Positions 1 through 11,212 of a DNA stretch of 64,000 nt are shown in pieces. Position numbers and translations under genes: made by a program. Below the pieces are notes generated by a model. The model saw only the letters and a list, made by a program, of their open reading frames with translations. It searched no databases and was not told the origin of the DNA. Every line of letters starts with the position of its first letter. The first letter of the stretch is position 1. Source of the DNA: Symsagittifera roscoffensis (Eukaryota > Xenacoelomorpha > Acoela > Convolutidae); the NCBI RefSeq assembly GCF_963678635.1, contig NC_087066.1:31997301-32061300 (forward strand), in the 5' to 3' direction.

Positions 1-330
1 CATTACTTTTTTGTACACTAGCAAGCGTTAGTGTATTAGAATTGGTGGCACTTTGGCTATAATCACGTTCTGTAGCATTGGAAATTTCATAGCATCTGTT
101 CTCTGCTTTTTTGTGGCTACTGTTTGTAATTTAGTGTCCGTGGCTGAGTGGTTGGTGTGTGAGGTTTATGATATCTAGGTCGCAGATCAAATCCGAGGCG
201 TAGCCGAATTTTGTACTAAATTGAGGCTTATTTCTATTTTTTTAATCGGACAGTATAGACCTGCTTTTGTCGTGTTCTCGCTCGTGTTTGTGAAGCGCAG
301 CTTCGCCTCTGTGTATCTGAAAGGTGCCCT
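1..330 (+). mobile_element. tRNA-derived SINE-like repeat, copy 1
   Basis: A tRNA-like stretch at about 134-205 has a box-A-like motif (TGGCTGAGTGGTTGGTG, 141-157) and a box-B-like motif (GCAGATCAAATCC, 182-194). It is followed by 'gtagccgaatttt' and a 'gcgaagcgcagcttcgcctc' hairpin. The same order (a 'gcgttagtgtattag' head, 'catagcatctgttctctg', tRNA-like part, 'tagccga', 'cttcgcctc') recurs near 13.65-14.29 kb and 27.73-28.09 kb, which is why I read it as a dispersed family. Pol III promoter-like boxes suggest a SINE. The left end may lie outside the window. Confidence 0.5.
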
Positions 331-1261
331 TGAAGTTCATGTTTTGGAAGTTATGTCCGTTGTTCATATTTTATTTTCTGAAAGTTGGCATTTCGTAACA
401 GGGTGTTTCATAACTATCTGCAGGGTGTTTAATAACCAATGAGACTTTTAAAAAGGCTGTCGTTTCTAGCTGTATGGACGGTTAAATATTAATTTTTACA
501 AAGTGGCAGGTTATATGTGGATTTTTTAAAGAAAATTATAGATAAACAATTTTTTCAACAGATACTGGAAGTGTTTCAAGCCATTTGAGTCTCATTATCA
601 GTCGTCATGCAGAACTTACTTGTCTGCCTAAAGTCCGATCGAACCCTCTAGATTACTTTGGTCGTGCATCGAGTCACTGCACTGAGATTTTGAACTGATT
701 TGCAACGACATGCAACGACATTTTTGCCGCACATTTACACGGTATCAAGATTTAGCGGTCACAGCTTCACTTCGTAAGATGTTCACGTATTCAAGAATTA
801 TTACGAAAATTTTTTATTAGCCATATTAGCATGCAGAGTTCTAACGAAAACAAAATTTATATTGTGAGGGAGTAAAAACGAGCCGATATATCATAGTTGA
901 GACTTTTAAACTGTAATTCGATTGATTATCAGAAATGTTTCTCTGAATAGAGAAAAGAACAAATTTGCTTTTTGTCACTCTTTATTGAGTCGTTTTAAAT
1001 GCTACCATTGCTGAAGGTATATTATTGTACGCTGGTAAAGCCTGTTGGTAAAGTTTTCTACAGCTAGTTTAATCCTAAGCCCGAATGTTAAAAAAATGAC
1101 CAAAACTCTTCTCCATGTCCGCGTATCTGCTGTAGCTATTTATTATTTTCGCTTAAATCTGGTTGAACTACTAAATGTTTGGATTTTCCAAGAAAGTGAC
1201 AGGATATTCGTGCTCGGGTGTTTTTTTTCTCCAGACAATATTTGACTTAACTACCCATTTT
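331..1261. other. A/T-rich non-coding stretch
   Basis: I see no exon with conserved protein similarity and no clear repeat boundary here. The short open frames have no recognisable family. Confidence 0.4.
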
Positions 1262-2140
1262 TGACGGAATTGTTTCAGCCGGAAGGTATTGTTGTCCTGA
1301 GCATAAATTTAAAACGATATTTCACCTGTGACATTTTTTTGTTGTAATTTTGGGGGTTTAAAGGATGTTAATTTGGCTACTTTGGTATAATTAACGCGCG
1401 ATATTTTTTTAAACTATTAACGCATAAGCGGAGGTTTAATTCGTCATGGAACTCGATCCAAATTGAATTGAGGTTTGCTATTTGATTTATTTAACACTTT
1501 ACGATTTACATACAACATCAGCGAACCTTACTCAATAGACCTTAGAGAGCAGTCAAAATATTCAAAGCTTCGCCCTGATATGAGCAGTCGTGTTTCTATT
1601 TGCTTCGTCTTTGTCGTATTATTCCTATTATTGTTTCGGACTAAGCAGAAAATGGAATATTTATGCTTGTTTCGGTTTTTCAAGCAGTTTTGGGCTTGGG
1701 TCGGACTAAGCAGTTTTGACGGAAATTTGTATACCATTTGAAAAATATTGTTATCGGAGGCTGAAATTTAGAAAGTTATTTCATCTGTGTTCAGTTTGTG
1801 TAAAATTATGGGGGTTTAAAGATTGCAAATTTTGGACAATTAACGCGCGATAAATCGCGTTCTCAAAACAAGCGTAAGCGGCGGATTAATGCGTTCCAAA
1901 ATGAATTGAGGTGAACCATTTGTTCTGATTTTTAGTATCGAGGCTAATTGCATCCCTTTGCACTTCACATTAGCGTTTAGGAGAATAAATTGGTAAGAAT
2001 AAACAAAAACGTTTTTAAATTTTTTAAATAATTGTTTCGTCCATTTTTCAAACAATAGATTTTTTAATGAGCCTCAAAGTGCAGTCAGAATATTCAAGGT
2101 TTTGCCCTGATATACGAGCAGACTTGTTTTCTTTAATAAT
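1262..2140 (+). repeat. Two direct repeat units with 'gggggtttaaag ... acgcgcgat' core
   Basis: Blocks at about 1262-1620 and 1740-2140 share a series of motifs in the same order: 'gggggtttaaag', 'attaacgcgcgata', 'cgtaagcggnggnttaat', 'gaattgaggt', and 'gcagtca-aatattcaa-g-tt-gccctgatat'. The family reappears in inverted orientation, three times in tandem, at 45.4-48.0 kb. It is non-coding and of unknown class. Confidence 0.55.
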
Positions 2141-2339
2141 AGGACTTTAAAGCGTCATTTTGTCGTTTTCTCTTAAGAAAGAAGTCTGAAATTTAATTCT
2201 TTACAGGAATTTTTCAATTTAACTTCATGTTCAATTCAAGTTCAATTGTTAAAGTAACAAAATTAGGTTCACCAATAACGAAAGCGCATCTGGCGCTAAA
2301 AATATGATCGCGCTTTGAGTTTCGAAAGTGAATTTTAAT

Positions 2340-2560
2340 TTTTAGATTCCCCATTAATCCAGTTTTTTCAAATTGGGTTAGTTTTTATCAAAAAGCTATA
2401 TCATAAAAAGAAATTCTGGAATTTCAAAAGCTGTAATTTGTTATCTTCTTCTTTAAAACTCCTTTAAAGTCTGTCGTTTTTCAAGTCTCGTAGATTTCAT
2501 TGACACTATGTTTGTATCTTCCATATGATGTTTGAAATTATCTTTTTTTCAGTAAGATTT
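2340..2560 (+). repeat. Degenerate solo copy related to the intronic satellite monomer
   Basis: The order 'ttcccc/ccagtttt', 'aaattgggttagttttt', 'cataaa', 'ttctggaatttcaaaagct' and 'tcattgacact' parallels the monomers of the array at 14.7-26.0 kb. The match is weak and was judged by eye. Confidence 0.3.
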
Positions 2561-2605
2561 CGAATAGAGTTGAGTTTGAACAATTTCGTATGTTTTTTAT
2601 CTCAA

Positions 2606-3002
2606 GGCTCTTTTCTACTTTCCCCCACACTTCAAATTGTCCATATTCTTAGTCATTTTATGTGTTATAACGGCTAAATGCGTGATATCCTAATTTGTTC
2701 AACGGGTAGACGTCAAGTAGGCACATACTGCGCCTTTTGTCTATCCCCTCCATTTTGTTGATTTAATAATTTAAATAAATTGATGCTTGTATTATCAACT
2801 ATATGGAGAAATAAATTCTTCTTCTTCTTATATTACGATGTAAAGCATGAAGACCAAATTTGTTCACAATTGTTAGTTTGTTCGCCATTCATAACTTGAT
2901 TGCATTATTACAATGTTAGCAGTTTTTCAAAATTGAAATTCAAAATGTGTGTGTGTGTGTGTGCGTGTTTGGGGGGGGGGGGGGGGGTGGTGGAAAAGAG
3001 CC
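2606..3002 (+). mobile_element. MITE with GGCTCTTTT terminal inverted repeats
   Basis: It begins GGCTCTTTTC at 2606 and ends GAAAAGAGCC at 3002, so the ends are inverted repeats. The flanking octamers are TATCTCAA and CATATCAA, matching at 6 of 8 positions, consistent with an aged 8-base target duplication. Internal motifs ('catgaagaccaaat', 'gttcgccattcataa') recur in sister copies at 3438-3893, 4890-5087 and 5403-5590. It has no transposase, so it would be non-autonomous. Confidence 0.55.
2946..2987 (+). repeat. (GT)n microsatellite followed by a poly-G run
   Basis: Alternating GT from about 2946 is followed by an uninterrupted run of about 17 G. The two tracts sit inside the GGCTCTTTT element. 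Length is likely unstable and prone to sequencing error. Confidence 0.85.
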
Positions 3003-3063
3003 CATATCAAGTGTGAATCATCAGATTCCTTTTTGGTTAAGTAGGACATGTAATTATGCTTGC

Positions 3064-3268
3064 CTGATGAATCCGCAGTTGACCTCCTTCAGTGCTTTGA
3101 GCTTGGACATAACCTTCTTGGAGCTCCTCAGCATCTTCATGTTGATCTCGGAGCAATAGCTGGTGAAAAATACGTACATGTCCCCGTAGAGGGGCTCCCC
3201 TACGTCTGTGTCAAAGTGCGCGATCAGTTTGCTTACGTTGTCCTCAGACGGCATTATGAAGTAGATCA
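3064..3268 (-). CDS. Sec1/Munc18-like protein, downstream exon (partial gene)
   Basis: Sec1/Munc18 proteins bind syntaxin-type SNAREs and control vesicle fusion at target membranes. This 205-base exon encodes about 68 residues carrying the family pattern in domain 1: 'IYFIMPSEDNV' (cf. the 'YLITPTE' strand), 'YGDMYVFFTSYC' (cf. 'AHVFFTDSC') and 'KLKALKEVNCGF' (cf. the 'KTLTEINIAF' segment). The acceptor is 'ttattgtag' just above 3268, and the exon opens with two bases completing a Val codon. It ends 'ATC AG' followed by GCAAGC, a GC-type donor; reading on gives a stop three codons later. It joins in frame to the exon at 4112-4260. No later exon was found at lower coordinates. Family assignment is fairly sure; the exact member (STXBP1/Rop-like or another Sec1 protein) is not. 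Confidence 0.75.
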
Positions 3269-3437
3269 CTACAATAAAATCAATTTTCGGCTATTTTTGT
3301 TGTTTGTTTTGTCGTCGTGTCAAGAAGAAAGTTTAAGTTTGAGCAAAGTCTTGATGCGAAACTTGATATATGATTTTTTTTCGCCGAAATTCGAAAGCGG
3401 AATAATATTCAAAAAAGTCAAAGTATTTTAGGATTTT

Positions 3438-3893
3438 GGCTCTTTTTCCTTTTCAACCTCACACGACGATCAATTTTATCGTCTAACGAGTGGTTTTACA
3501 AGGTTGATTATGAAGACCAAATATGTTTGTCATGGCATAATCAGTCTGCATGTCAATTTTCATGTCAATCGGACAATGTGAACAAAAATTTTAGTTATAA
3601 AAATTTGCAGGTGGGGGAAAAATTTTTACACGTAAATTTGTTGACCACATTGTCCGATTGTTATGAAAATGGCTCTTTTCCAGTTTCCCCCCCCACCTTT
3701 CAAATTCGATTTTGAAAAGCTTATTTAACGTTGTCATAATGCAATGAAATTTGGCGTGGTGAACAAATCGACAATTCTGAACAGATTTGTTCTTCATACT
3801 TAACAGCGTAACATCACGCATTTAGCCGTAATAACTCGTAAAACAAACATAAAACTCCCCCTCCCCTTGAGGGGAGGGGGAGTCAAAAGAGCC
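3438..3893 (+). mobile_element. GGCTCTTTTTCC element, compound copy
   Basis: It starts GGCTCTTTTTCC at 3438 and ends AAAAGAGCC at 3893. An internal GGCTCTTTTCC near 3671 suggests one copy abutting or inserted in another. It shares the 'gaagaccaaatatgtttgtc' segment with 4890-5087 and 'cacgcatttagccgtaataac' (inverted) with 2606-3002. Flanking octamers match only weakly (5 of 8). Confidence 0.45.
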
Positions 3894-4111
3894 TAGTTTT
3901 TTTTGTTTGAATGCTAATTTAATGTTGGCAGTTGTCTTTCATGATTTCCTCAAAATTATCTTCATTTGAAATAAGCTTTGAAAATGTTGCTTTTTGATGA
4001 TAAGAGAAAAAAGCCGACGGTTGATTTGTGTTTCCCGAATTTAGTTGAGCGGTTTTTATGTCAGTTTTTAATGCAAGTGGAGCATAAGAGAGGCCCCCAT
4101 TTACAGCTTGC

Positions 4112-4260
4112 CTGGCATGTTTGTGGGTTCCTGGAGGGACATGCTGATGTGTCGGGTGTCCATCACACTCCCATTCCCAATTAGGTCTTTCATCTTCATC
4201 ACTGCACTCATCATGTTAGTCGTGAAGTCATCCAGAATCAGAAACTTCAATCCCTCCACG
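4112..4260 (-). CDS. Sec1/Munc18-like protein, upstream exon (partial gene)
   Basis: This 149-base exon encodes about 49 residues beginning 'VEGLKFLILDDFTTNMMSA', which fits the first beta-strand and helix of Sec1/Munc18 domain 1 (family pattern 'WKVLVVDQLSMRMLSS'). 'KMKDLIGNGSVMD' follows, then a loop rich in Ser, Gln and Pro. The acceptor is 'gccaactgcag' just above 4260; the first base completes a codon from an exon not found in this window. The donor reads CCAG followed by GCAAGC (4111-4106), again a GC donor. Splicing phase 1 to 3268 makes 'NMP-V-IYFIMP', which aligns with the family. A GT-donor alternative a few bases on would shift the frame. The exon holding the start codon was not identified. 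Confidence 0.7.
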
Positions 4261-4606
4261 CTGCAGTTGGCAAAACGTTATCACACTATGTTATCACAAA
4301 ATGGCATCCAATCTTTCGCGTTTTTTTCACAAATTTTTTTTTTTTTTGCTAAATGTATCGTCATTTATTAAATTAAGTTCTGCTTGACAGTACGGCTTCG
4401 ATAAAATATTTGTGTTAAACCCAACCTAGGAAAAGTATTAAGTCTGTTGTACCTTTTTTCTTTGTTCAAACTTTCGTCTGGACTTCAGAATTTGAGTCAT
4501 TATGGGGGAATAGTTAGGGTCTGTTTAGGTATGTATAAATATGTTATACCAGTTGACTATCTGCTCGATGACTAGAGTCTGCTGCACCTCTCTCAACACC
4601 ATCTTC

Positions 4607-4608
4607 TT

Positions 4609-4640
<32 letters not shown>
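4607..4640 (+). repeat. (CT)n microsatellite
   Basis: An uninterrupted CT dinucleotide run of about 34 bases. On the minus strand it gives an Arg-Glu open frame that is an artefact of the repeat. Confidence 0.9.
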
Positions 4641-4642
<2 letters not shown>

Positions 4643-4889
4643 TTCTTGTGCTGTCTGCTTCTTTATTGAGAGTGAATATCTGTAGTAACCTTTGCTTTGG
4701 ATGCTAACTGTTGTTGGTCCAGATTTACACAATAGTTTCAAATTTTCATAAATTGCACGTGCAATCATTTGAAATAGCCTGTATTAAAAAATATTAATTG
4801 GAAATTTAGAAACTTAGAGTTCTAAATGGTCTTGCAGTGTTGAAGTTGATTAAATCAGTTTCGGCAACAAATGAAGTTATAGCTTTGTG

Positions 4890-5087
4890 GGCTCTTTTTC
4901 CTCCCCCCCCCCAACCTCACATAAGCATCGATTTTATGGTGTAACGCGTGGTTTTACAAGTTGGATTATGAAGACCAAATATGTTTGTCATGGCCTAATC
5001 AGTTAGTATGCCAAATTTTGTAACAATCCGACAATGTGAACAGAAAAATTACTCTAAAAATTTTGCAGGGGAAAAGGAAAAAGAGCC
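4890..5087 (+). mobile_element. GGCTCTTTTTCC MITE with perfect 8-base target duplication
   Basis: It begins GGCTCTTTTTCC and ends GGAAAAAGAGCC, so the 12-base termini are exact inverted repeats. The octamer GCTTTGTG flanks it on both sides (4882-4889 and 5088-5095). It is 198 bases long with no coding capacity. Eight-base duplications are typical of hAT-like and some other DNA transposons. It lies upstream of the known Munc18-like exons, probably in an intron of that gene. Confidence 0.8.
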
Positions 5088-5402
5088 GCTTTGTGCTCTA
5101 GCATTTGAACTTGTGGAACTTTTGAGCTCGGGAAATGGGTGAATCTCATTTGGTGTAGATCTCTTTCAGTATAATCCCACTACGTTTACTTTCAGTAAAT
5201 ATACGTTATGGCACAAAAGTTTGGAAAAATTAGGAACCAAAATTTGGAGTTCTTAAAATAGAATTACTTATCAGCCACACCCCGTCCAATAATAGTTTGA
5301 ACCGAAGTCTGATTCAGCATAAACTTAAAAACTTAAACGCAATGGTACACTTGGAAAGTTATACGTTATGAAATCTATATTATATGACTCATATAATTTA
5401 TA

Positions 5403-5590
5403 GGCTCTTTTCTTTTTCCCACCAACCAATCACTAGTAAAATTTAATTCACATCGTCCAACTGTTACAAAAATTGGCATGCACACTAATTTGGCCATGAA
5501 AAACACATTTGAGTTTCACGTTTAAACTTGTAAAAACCCCCACTTGTAAAAATTGATGCTCGTGCGAGGTGGGGGAAAGGAAAAAGAGCC
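5403..5590 (-). mobile_element. GGCTCTTTT MITE, inverted copy
   Basis: The ends are GGCTCTTTTC and GGAAAAAGAGCC. The interior is the reverse complement of the family interior (for example 'gatgctcgtgcgaggtgggg'). No matching flanking octamer is seen, so the insertion is old or rearranged. Confidence 0.55.
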
Positions 5591-8500
5591 AACGCATCAT
5601 TAGAATTCAACCAATCATTTTTGCTATCAAAGATTGTGTAAAATTTTGAGACTTACGCTAAATTTCCTACAAATCGGCTTATTCACGTTTGAATTATAAA
5701 TAGCTATTTTTTTCTTTTTTTTGAGGGTTGACTTTGATATGCTCTGAATTTTTTTTCACCCTTGTGATAAGAAGGGTATTGCAATTGGCTACTAGACTTT
5801 TTCCTCGTAAAGAACTGTTCACACAATGAACGCGATGTTAATCATTTCAATAACACCGTGTTAAGTGTAGTGTGTAGTAGTTGCATATTAAGAGTTAAGA
5901 GTTTTTTCAAGAGTATTTTGTTCTTTGCGAAAAGACGTCGGCTTTAATTTAGTCAGCTTATTTTGCGAGTATTTTTTTTTTCGATTAAGTGTTTTTTTAT
6001 TTTGTGGGAGTGATTTATCTCTAATGTAATTTTAGAAAAATTAAAATCAACCCTCTAGGCTTTATCAAAAGTCAAAAAAACTAAACGTAAAAAAATTTTT
6101 TTTTGGTTGTTTGATCGGTCGCATTCTTTTTGGTGCAGAAAAAATAGCTCATTAGTTTTTTGCACATTTTTTTGTTAAGTTTTGTTGAGTTTTTTTGATT
6201 TTTTGAAGTTTTTTTTTATTGGATTCTAACCCTTAAAGTTGGCCATTTTATTTGAAAAATAAAGACTAAGCAAGCCTGCAGTCCTATCTAGTCAGAATTA
6301 AATCAACTCAAAGTTTTCGGTTAGTTTGTTCAAAATTGCTAGACGTATTTGTTGTTTTACTTGGCCAACTTGAGATGCTGTCTGCTACTTTTCCTGATTA
6401 ACTTGTATTCCTTTAGCTTAAAGTAGATGCATGTTGGTAAATTGCAACGAAATATCTTTTCAATGTTTTAGTTTTTTCGTTGGGAATTGAAAAAAAATCG
6501 TTCTATTTAATTTTGTTCGCTTCCAGATAATATTGATACGTTTCCAGACTCATTCATTTTTTTATCAATATTAGTTAAATTGCATCTTTTTGTTGAGGTT
6601 TTTTTCAACTTTCTCTTTCTTTAAACTTGTTGATATCTGAGCGGAGTTTCTTTTTTTAGGAATTAAAATCGGCGTTTGTTTGACGGCTTCAGAACTTTTA
6701 AAAATCATTTATTTGTTTTTAGCAGTGTTTCTAAGTTGTTTCTACATCTTATTAGACTTTGAATGGTTCTGTAATTGTTTTCTGAAATTTATCATTTTCA
6801 AAATTCTATTGTTTTCAGAAGAAACGTTTTAAGTTTTTTCAGCTGAGGTATGTGGTCTATTTGATCCTAGTTGTTTTGGTTCTTGCTAAATGATTTAAAA
6901 TTGTTAGGTAATTTTATATTGTCCTATCTCAAGTTGGGTTAATGTTATCAAAAAAGCGCCAGTCATAAATTGTTCTAGAAATTCAAAGAGCTTAAAGGGC
7001 ATCTATTTTTTCTTTGAAATTCGAAACTTGAGATTTTTTCAACAAAGTGTTTTTTTTGTTTACTTGCTTTCATTACTCTTTTCCAATTTTCGATTGGCCA
7101 TGTTTGTATTTGGCACTTTGATGGTCTGTGTTTTATCCGCTTGAATTGTGGCGGATGTTTGGAAGACTGGTGGTATTATGGCACAGTTGTGAAGAAATTT
7201 AACTTTAATCCTGGAGGTAGGGGAAGGCAGCAAACTTTTTTGGTTTCCTAAGGTTTCCCTTGTTTTTATTTGGATTTAAAGCTCCCATTAGCCAAATTTT
7301 GCTTGTTTGAGAATTGCAGCTTTGCCTCAAAGTTTTAAATCGGGTTGGTATTATCAAGAAAGGTTCGGCGGTTAAGTTTCTTGAAACTGAAAGATCTCAA
7401 CAGTGAATCAATTTTTTTTGTGTGCCTCGAGGTTTGAATAAAAGAATCGCCACTTTTTCAGTTGTCTGCTTAGGCTGCTTGCTTTGCATTTCATCTCATT
7501 TAAAAGAAATAATTCTGCTCGAATAAACCTGTTTTGAAAAAAGACAAAAGTACATGGATAACTCACTCAATTTTAGTGGATCAAATGGCTCTCCCAAATT
7601 GCATAGGAACGTGAATTGAACTTTTTGTGCTATTGAACTTAAATATATGCTGTGTTTATTATCGCACAGAATTTAAGCCTGGCAACGAAAACACTAGCAG
7701 AACTCGATAACTTAGAAATGATTATTTCTGCGGGTAATCATGTCAGTGTTGACTGGAAAATCTCGTTTTTTTCTTGCGCGCATTGATATCAATAGTAGAT
7801 TGTATTGGTGCTTTGGAAAAATTTGAGGGGTCAACGGCCAAAAAATGCATATTGAAAATTAGATCAAAAAGGGTGTCGAATCTTTCAGTGAATAGGCTTC
7901 TAAACCTTAAGTTGTTGCGGGTTGCCGTTCCCTCCTAAATCCGCTCCTGTTTAGAATTAGTATTTTTTCCATTGTAGGAAATTTGTTGATTTTGTGTGCA
8001 TGGACATCACTTTAGTAGCTAGCAATTTTTGGAGATATCGGATCAGCATTTGAATAATGAGACAGTCAAAAAACTCAAAGTTGATAAATTATTTGAAGTA
8101 TTCAAAGAGTGATAATTCTGATTTTTGAATTATCAAGACATGTCATTGTGTTCATTCAATTTTCTACTGGCTAAGGCATAAAGTTGTTAATTTCTTAGTC
8201 TAACCGGTTTACGTGGTGCAATCAACCGGTTAACCGGCTAAGTTTCTAATTTTTGTGATGTATAACAATTTTTGAAAAGAAATATAAGGAAGATGAATGA
8301 TGTCTTTCAAACAAAAATTTCGGAAAGTGTTCAAAAAGAGAACTGAATGTTTACTAGTAGTGACCGCTGTTGACCAACATTGCCGTTTACATATTTTAAC
8401 CGGCCATCCGCTCCATGCCCTACCGCTGATCATATTTTGGTTGACTAATGATTTGTAGTTAAGTTAAAGACATTTCTTTTGCAGATCAACTCTTAAAACT

Positions 8501-10368
8501 TTTTTTGATTTTGCTCCATTGGTTTGCAGATTGTTTTGCTGCTATCCAGCTTTGACCGAATCTTAGTCTTTTAAATCTCGAGTTCTATAATAGCCCAAAT
8601 TTTAAATATAATCTTAGCGTTGCTAAATAAAATTCCATGTTTTTTTGCTTTTTAACATTTAATGAAAAAAGTTTTTTTATTCTTTTTGTTCATATAAACA
8701 GTTCGCTCATGTTTATATTTAAAAGACTCGTAGAATAAACGGTTGACAGTTAATTTTTCAATCTGTAGAAGTTTCTTGATTTTTGAAACGAGCGAACTGA
8801 AGTGATAATTTTATCTTTTTTTTGCTGTAAAACCTAGCTTAGGAATTTTTTTCAAGCAAGCTGTTTGCGAGGTTTTCAAAATATTTCGAAATATTTCAGT
8901 TTCATTGCTTGAAAAGCTTGCTTGAAAAACTTTTTGCTGGCTGGAAAAAATTTGATTTATTCGAATTGATTCGAGCGGTATCAAAACAAATATTTCAAAG
9001 GTTCTTTGCTCAAAAGCTTCCTTAATAATTTGTAATTTTTTCGAACTGACTTAAAATTTTTTCCCTTGAAAGCTTGAAATTTTCTATGTATCAATTTGAG
9101 TTATAATTATTATCTTCATTGCTTAAATTGTTTTCTCAGACAAGCTTTTTGCGAACTGAAATGAGTTATCGAAACAACCCGAAGTTTCATCGCTTGGAAA
9201 GCTTATATGAAATAAATATAGCTTTTCGCGAATTAATTATTTTATCAAAACAATTTGAGTTATTTCATTGTTTCATCGCTTCACTTGCTTAGTTGAACAA
9301 TCTAAATTTCGAGGATCGTTTAAAATCTTTTAATCAATTTGAAATCTTTCAAATTGATTGCTTGATTTGCTTGCCTGCTCGTTTTTTAAGTATTTTCTGC
9401 CAATCATTTCAAGCTATCAATAGCATCCTGAAATTTTTGGTTTACCTGCATGAAAAAATTAGAATTATTGCAAAACATATCAAGCTATCAAAATGAACTT
9501 GAAAATTTTAAAAACTTTCAAAAAGAACTATTATAATATGAAATAATTATTGTGCATGAATTCAAGCTATCAAATTGAATTAAAGTATTTAAAGGTTATC
9601 AAGCGAGAAACTGCAGGGATGAATTAGAGCATGAACCGTTTAGAGTCAAACTGAAATATTTCCAGTTTCACTTGAAAGGCTTGCTTCAAAAACCTGAGCG
9701 AACCAATTTGTGCTAACTAAAAAACCCGAAACGTAATTTTGAACGCTTTTGATCCTTCTAGATCTTGTCTTGGAATTTTTTCGCGAAACACTCAAAGCCA
9801 TCGAAGCTTTATGAAAAAAAAATCAAATTTTCTTCATTTGTTGAATTTAATCCTTCAGTCAACCCATTCGACCTATCAAAAAAGAACTTTCATTGTTTGT
9901 TCCATTAGTTTGCTTGAAATTTTCAATACCAACAAATTCAGGCTATGAAAACAACTTTGAAGTTGCTTGGTTGCTTCAAAAACTTATCTGTGATTAAATT
10001 CCAGCCTTTAGGATCCTTTTGAATTACTTAAAAAGTTTCTTCAATCAAATTGCGTGCGTGAAAATCTTGTACGAATCAGTTGAAGGCATTCAAATCGTTT
10101 GTCAAGAATATCGCTTTATATAGGACTTCATGTCAAATTGTTCCTAAATCACGTCAAATATCTGAAGTCCACTTGACTTTTTTTGCTATGTCAAATTTTT
10201 TTTTATGAGAAACTGAGCTTTATGTTGATTATACAAGGCTTTATATTCCATTTGAAACGTTTGAAATTGTCTCGGCTGAACCTAAGTCTTGGAAAAAAAT
10301 AGTGTTTTTTTTTGCAATTTTTTTGACTCCTTGAGCTGTTTGTTTTGAAATAACTTTATTTTGTGACC
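5591..10368. other. A/T-rich non-coding region with degenerate repeats
   Basis: There are no convincing exons. A segment at about 6900-7110 ('aagttgggttaatgttatcaaaa', 'cagtcataaattgttctagaa', 'ttcaaagagctt') resembles the intronic satellite monomer. From about 8840 to 9720 short motifs such as 'gcttgaaaagcttgcttgaaaa' and 'caagctatcaaa' recur irregularly, suggesting an old decayed tandem repeat. An upstream non-coding exon of alpha-catenin could lie here but is not identifiable. Confidence 0.4.
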
Positions 10369-10376
10369 AATTCAAG

Positions 10377-10724
10377 CAGGGGCGGATCTAGGATTTTCTA
10401 GAGGGGGGGACGGATTTTCAAAAAAAATTAGAAAATTTTGTCGAACTTTTTTTTTAGGTCGACCAAATTGTTTTTCCGAGCTGTGCCAAAGCACTAAAAA
10501 GACACTGTTTTGGCCAGATTTTCTGCGCCGCATGCAAAATTTTGAAAAAACAGGCCAAAAAAGACTTTTTAGGCTTTTTTTTTGGAAAATATTGACCAAA
10601 AAATCGCGTTTTTCGGCGCGCGCTCCCCCCTCAAAATTAGTATATATTGGCGCCCTTAGAAAAATTTTAGGGTACGTCACCAAAACTGGATATCTCAAAA
10701 TAGTACCACCTAAACCCGTCCCTG
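10377..10724 (+). mobile_element. hAT-type MITE (CAGGGGCGGAT family), copy 1
   Basis: The left end is CAGGGGCGGATCTAGG and the right end is CCTAAACCCGTCCCTG, forming terminal inverted repeats. The octamer AATTCAAG flanks both sides exactly (10369-10376, 10725-10732). Eight-base duplications with CAG-starting termini point to the hAT superfamily. It is 348 bases with no transposase. Internal 'gcgcgctcccccctcaaaatta' is shared with copies at 39452-39893, 41210-41625 and 28307 on. Confidence 0.85.
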
Positions 10725-11212
10725 AATTCAAGCAATCGCAACAATAATTTAACTTCTAATCCTTTAATTAGCTTGTTTTTTTTTAGCTTATTCCCTTCAC
10801 ATTGGTTTAGTAATTTTTTCCATACGCAAAACTTTTTGGTTAGAGAAATTCACTCTTTATGAACTGTGAAAGACTTATTGCTGAATAATTCTACGATTAG
10901 ACATGCAGTTGAACAGGCCTACTAGTGTCAATTAAAATTAACCATTTTTATTCACTCAGCGTTTTCAGAGTCAATCATGTGTTTTATGACTCTTGAGTAT
11001 TAAAACTTGGTACCGCTGTTGTTTCTTAGTTTTAGATTCAAACGTTTTCGTGGCTTCGGACATCGATCTTGTCCAGTAATAAAATCTTGTGACTTTTTTA
11101 ACGCGCATTGAGTGAAATTTAATGTAACTATTTTAAGCGCCCTTCAGGAGAAATGTTAAGACGCTTTCTATGAGGTATCTTTCAATGTTAGTTCACACAC
11201 ATTCGTTTTCAG

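Noticed and set aside
3060-3431. 123-residue plus-strand open frame
   Set aside because: It is the antisense shadow of the Sec1/Munc18-like exon, whose minus-strand frame has clear family similarity and splice sites.
4544-4768. Arg/Glu-rich protein on the minus strand
   Set aside because: The charged run is a translation of the (CT)n microsatellite, with no splice-consistent neighbours matching the Munc18 N-terminus.
10372-10731. 119-residue minus-strand protein (and similar frames at 39390-39734 and 41529-41784)
   Set aside because: These frames fall inside copies of one MITE family and are similar only because the element is repeated.
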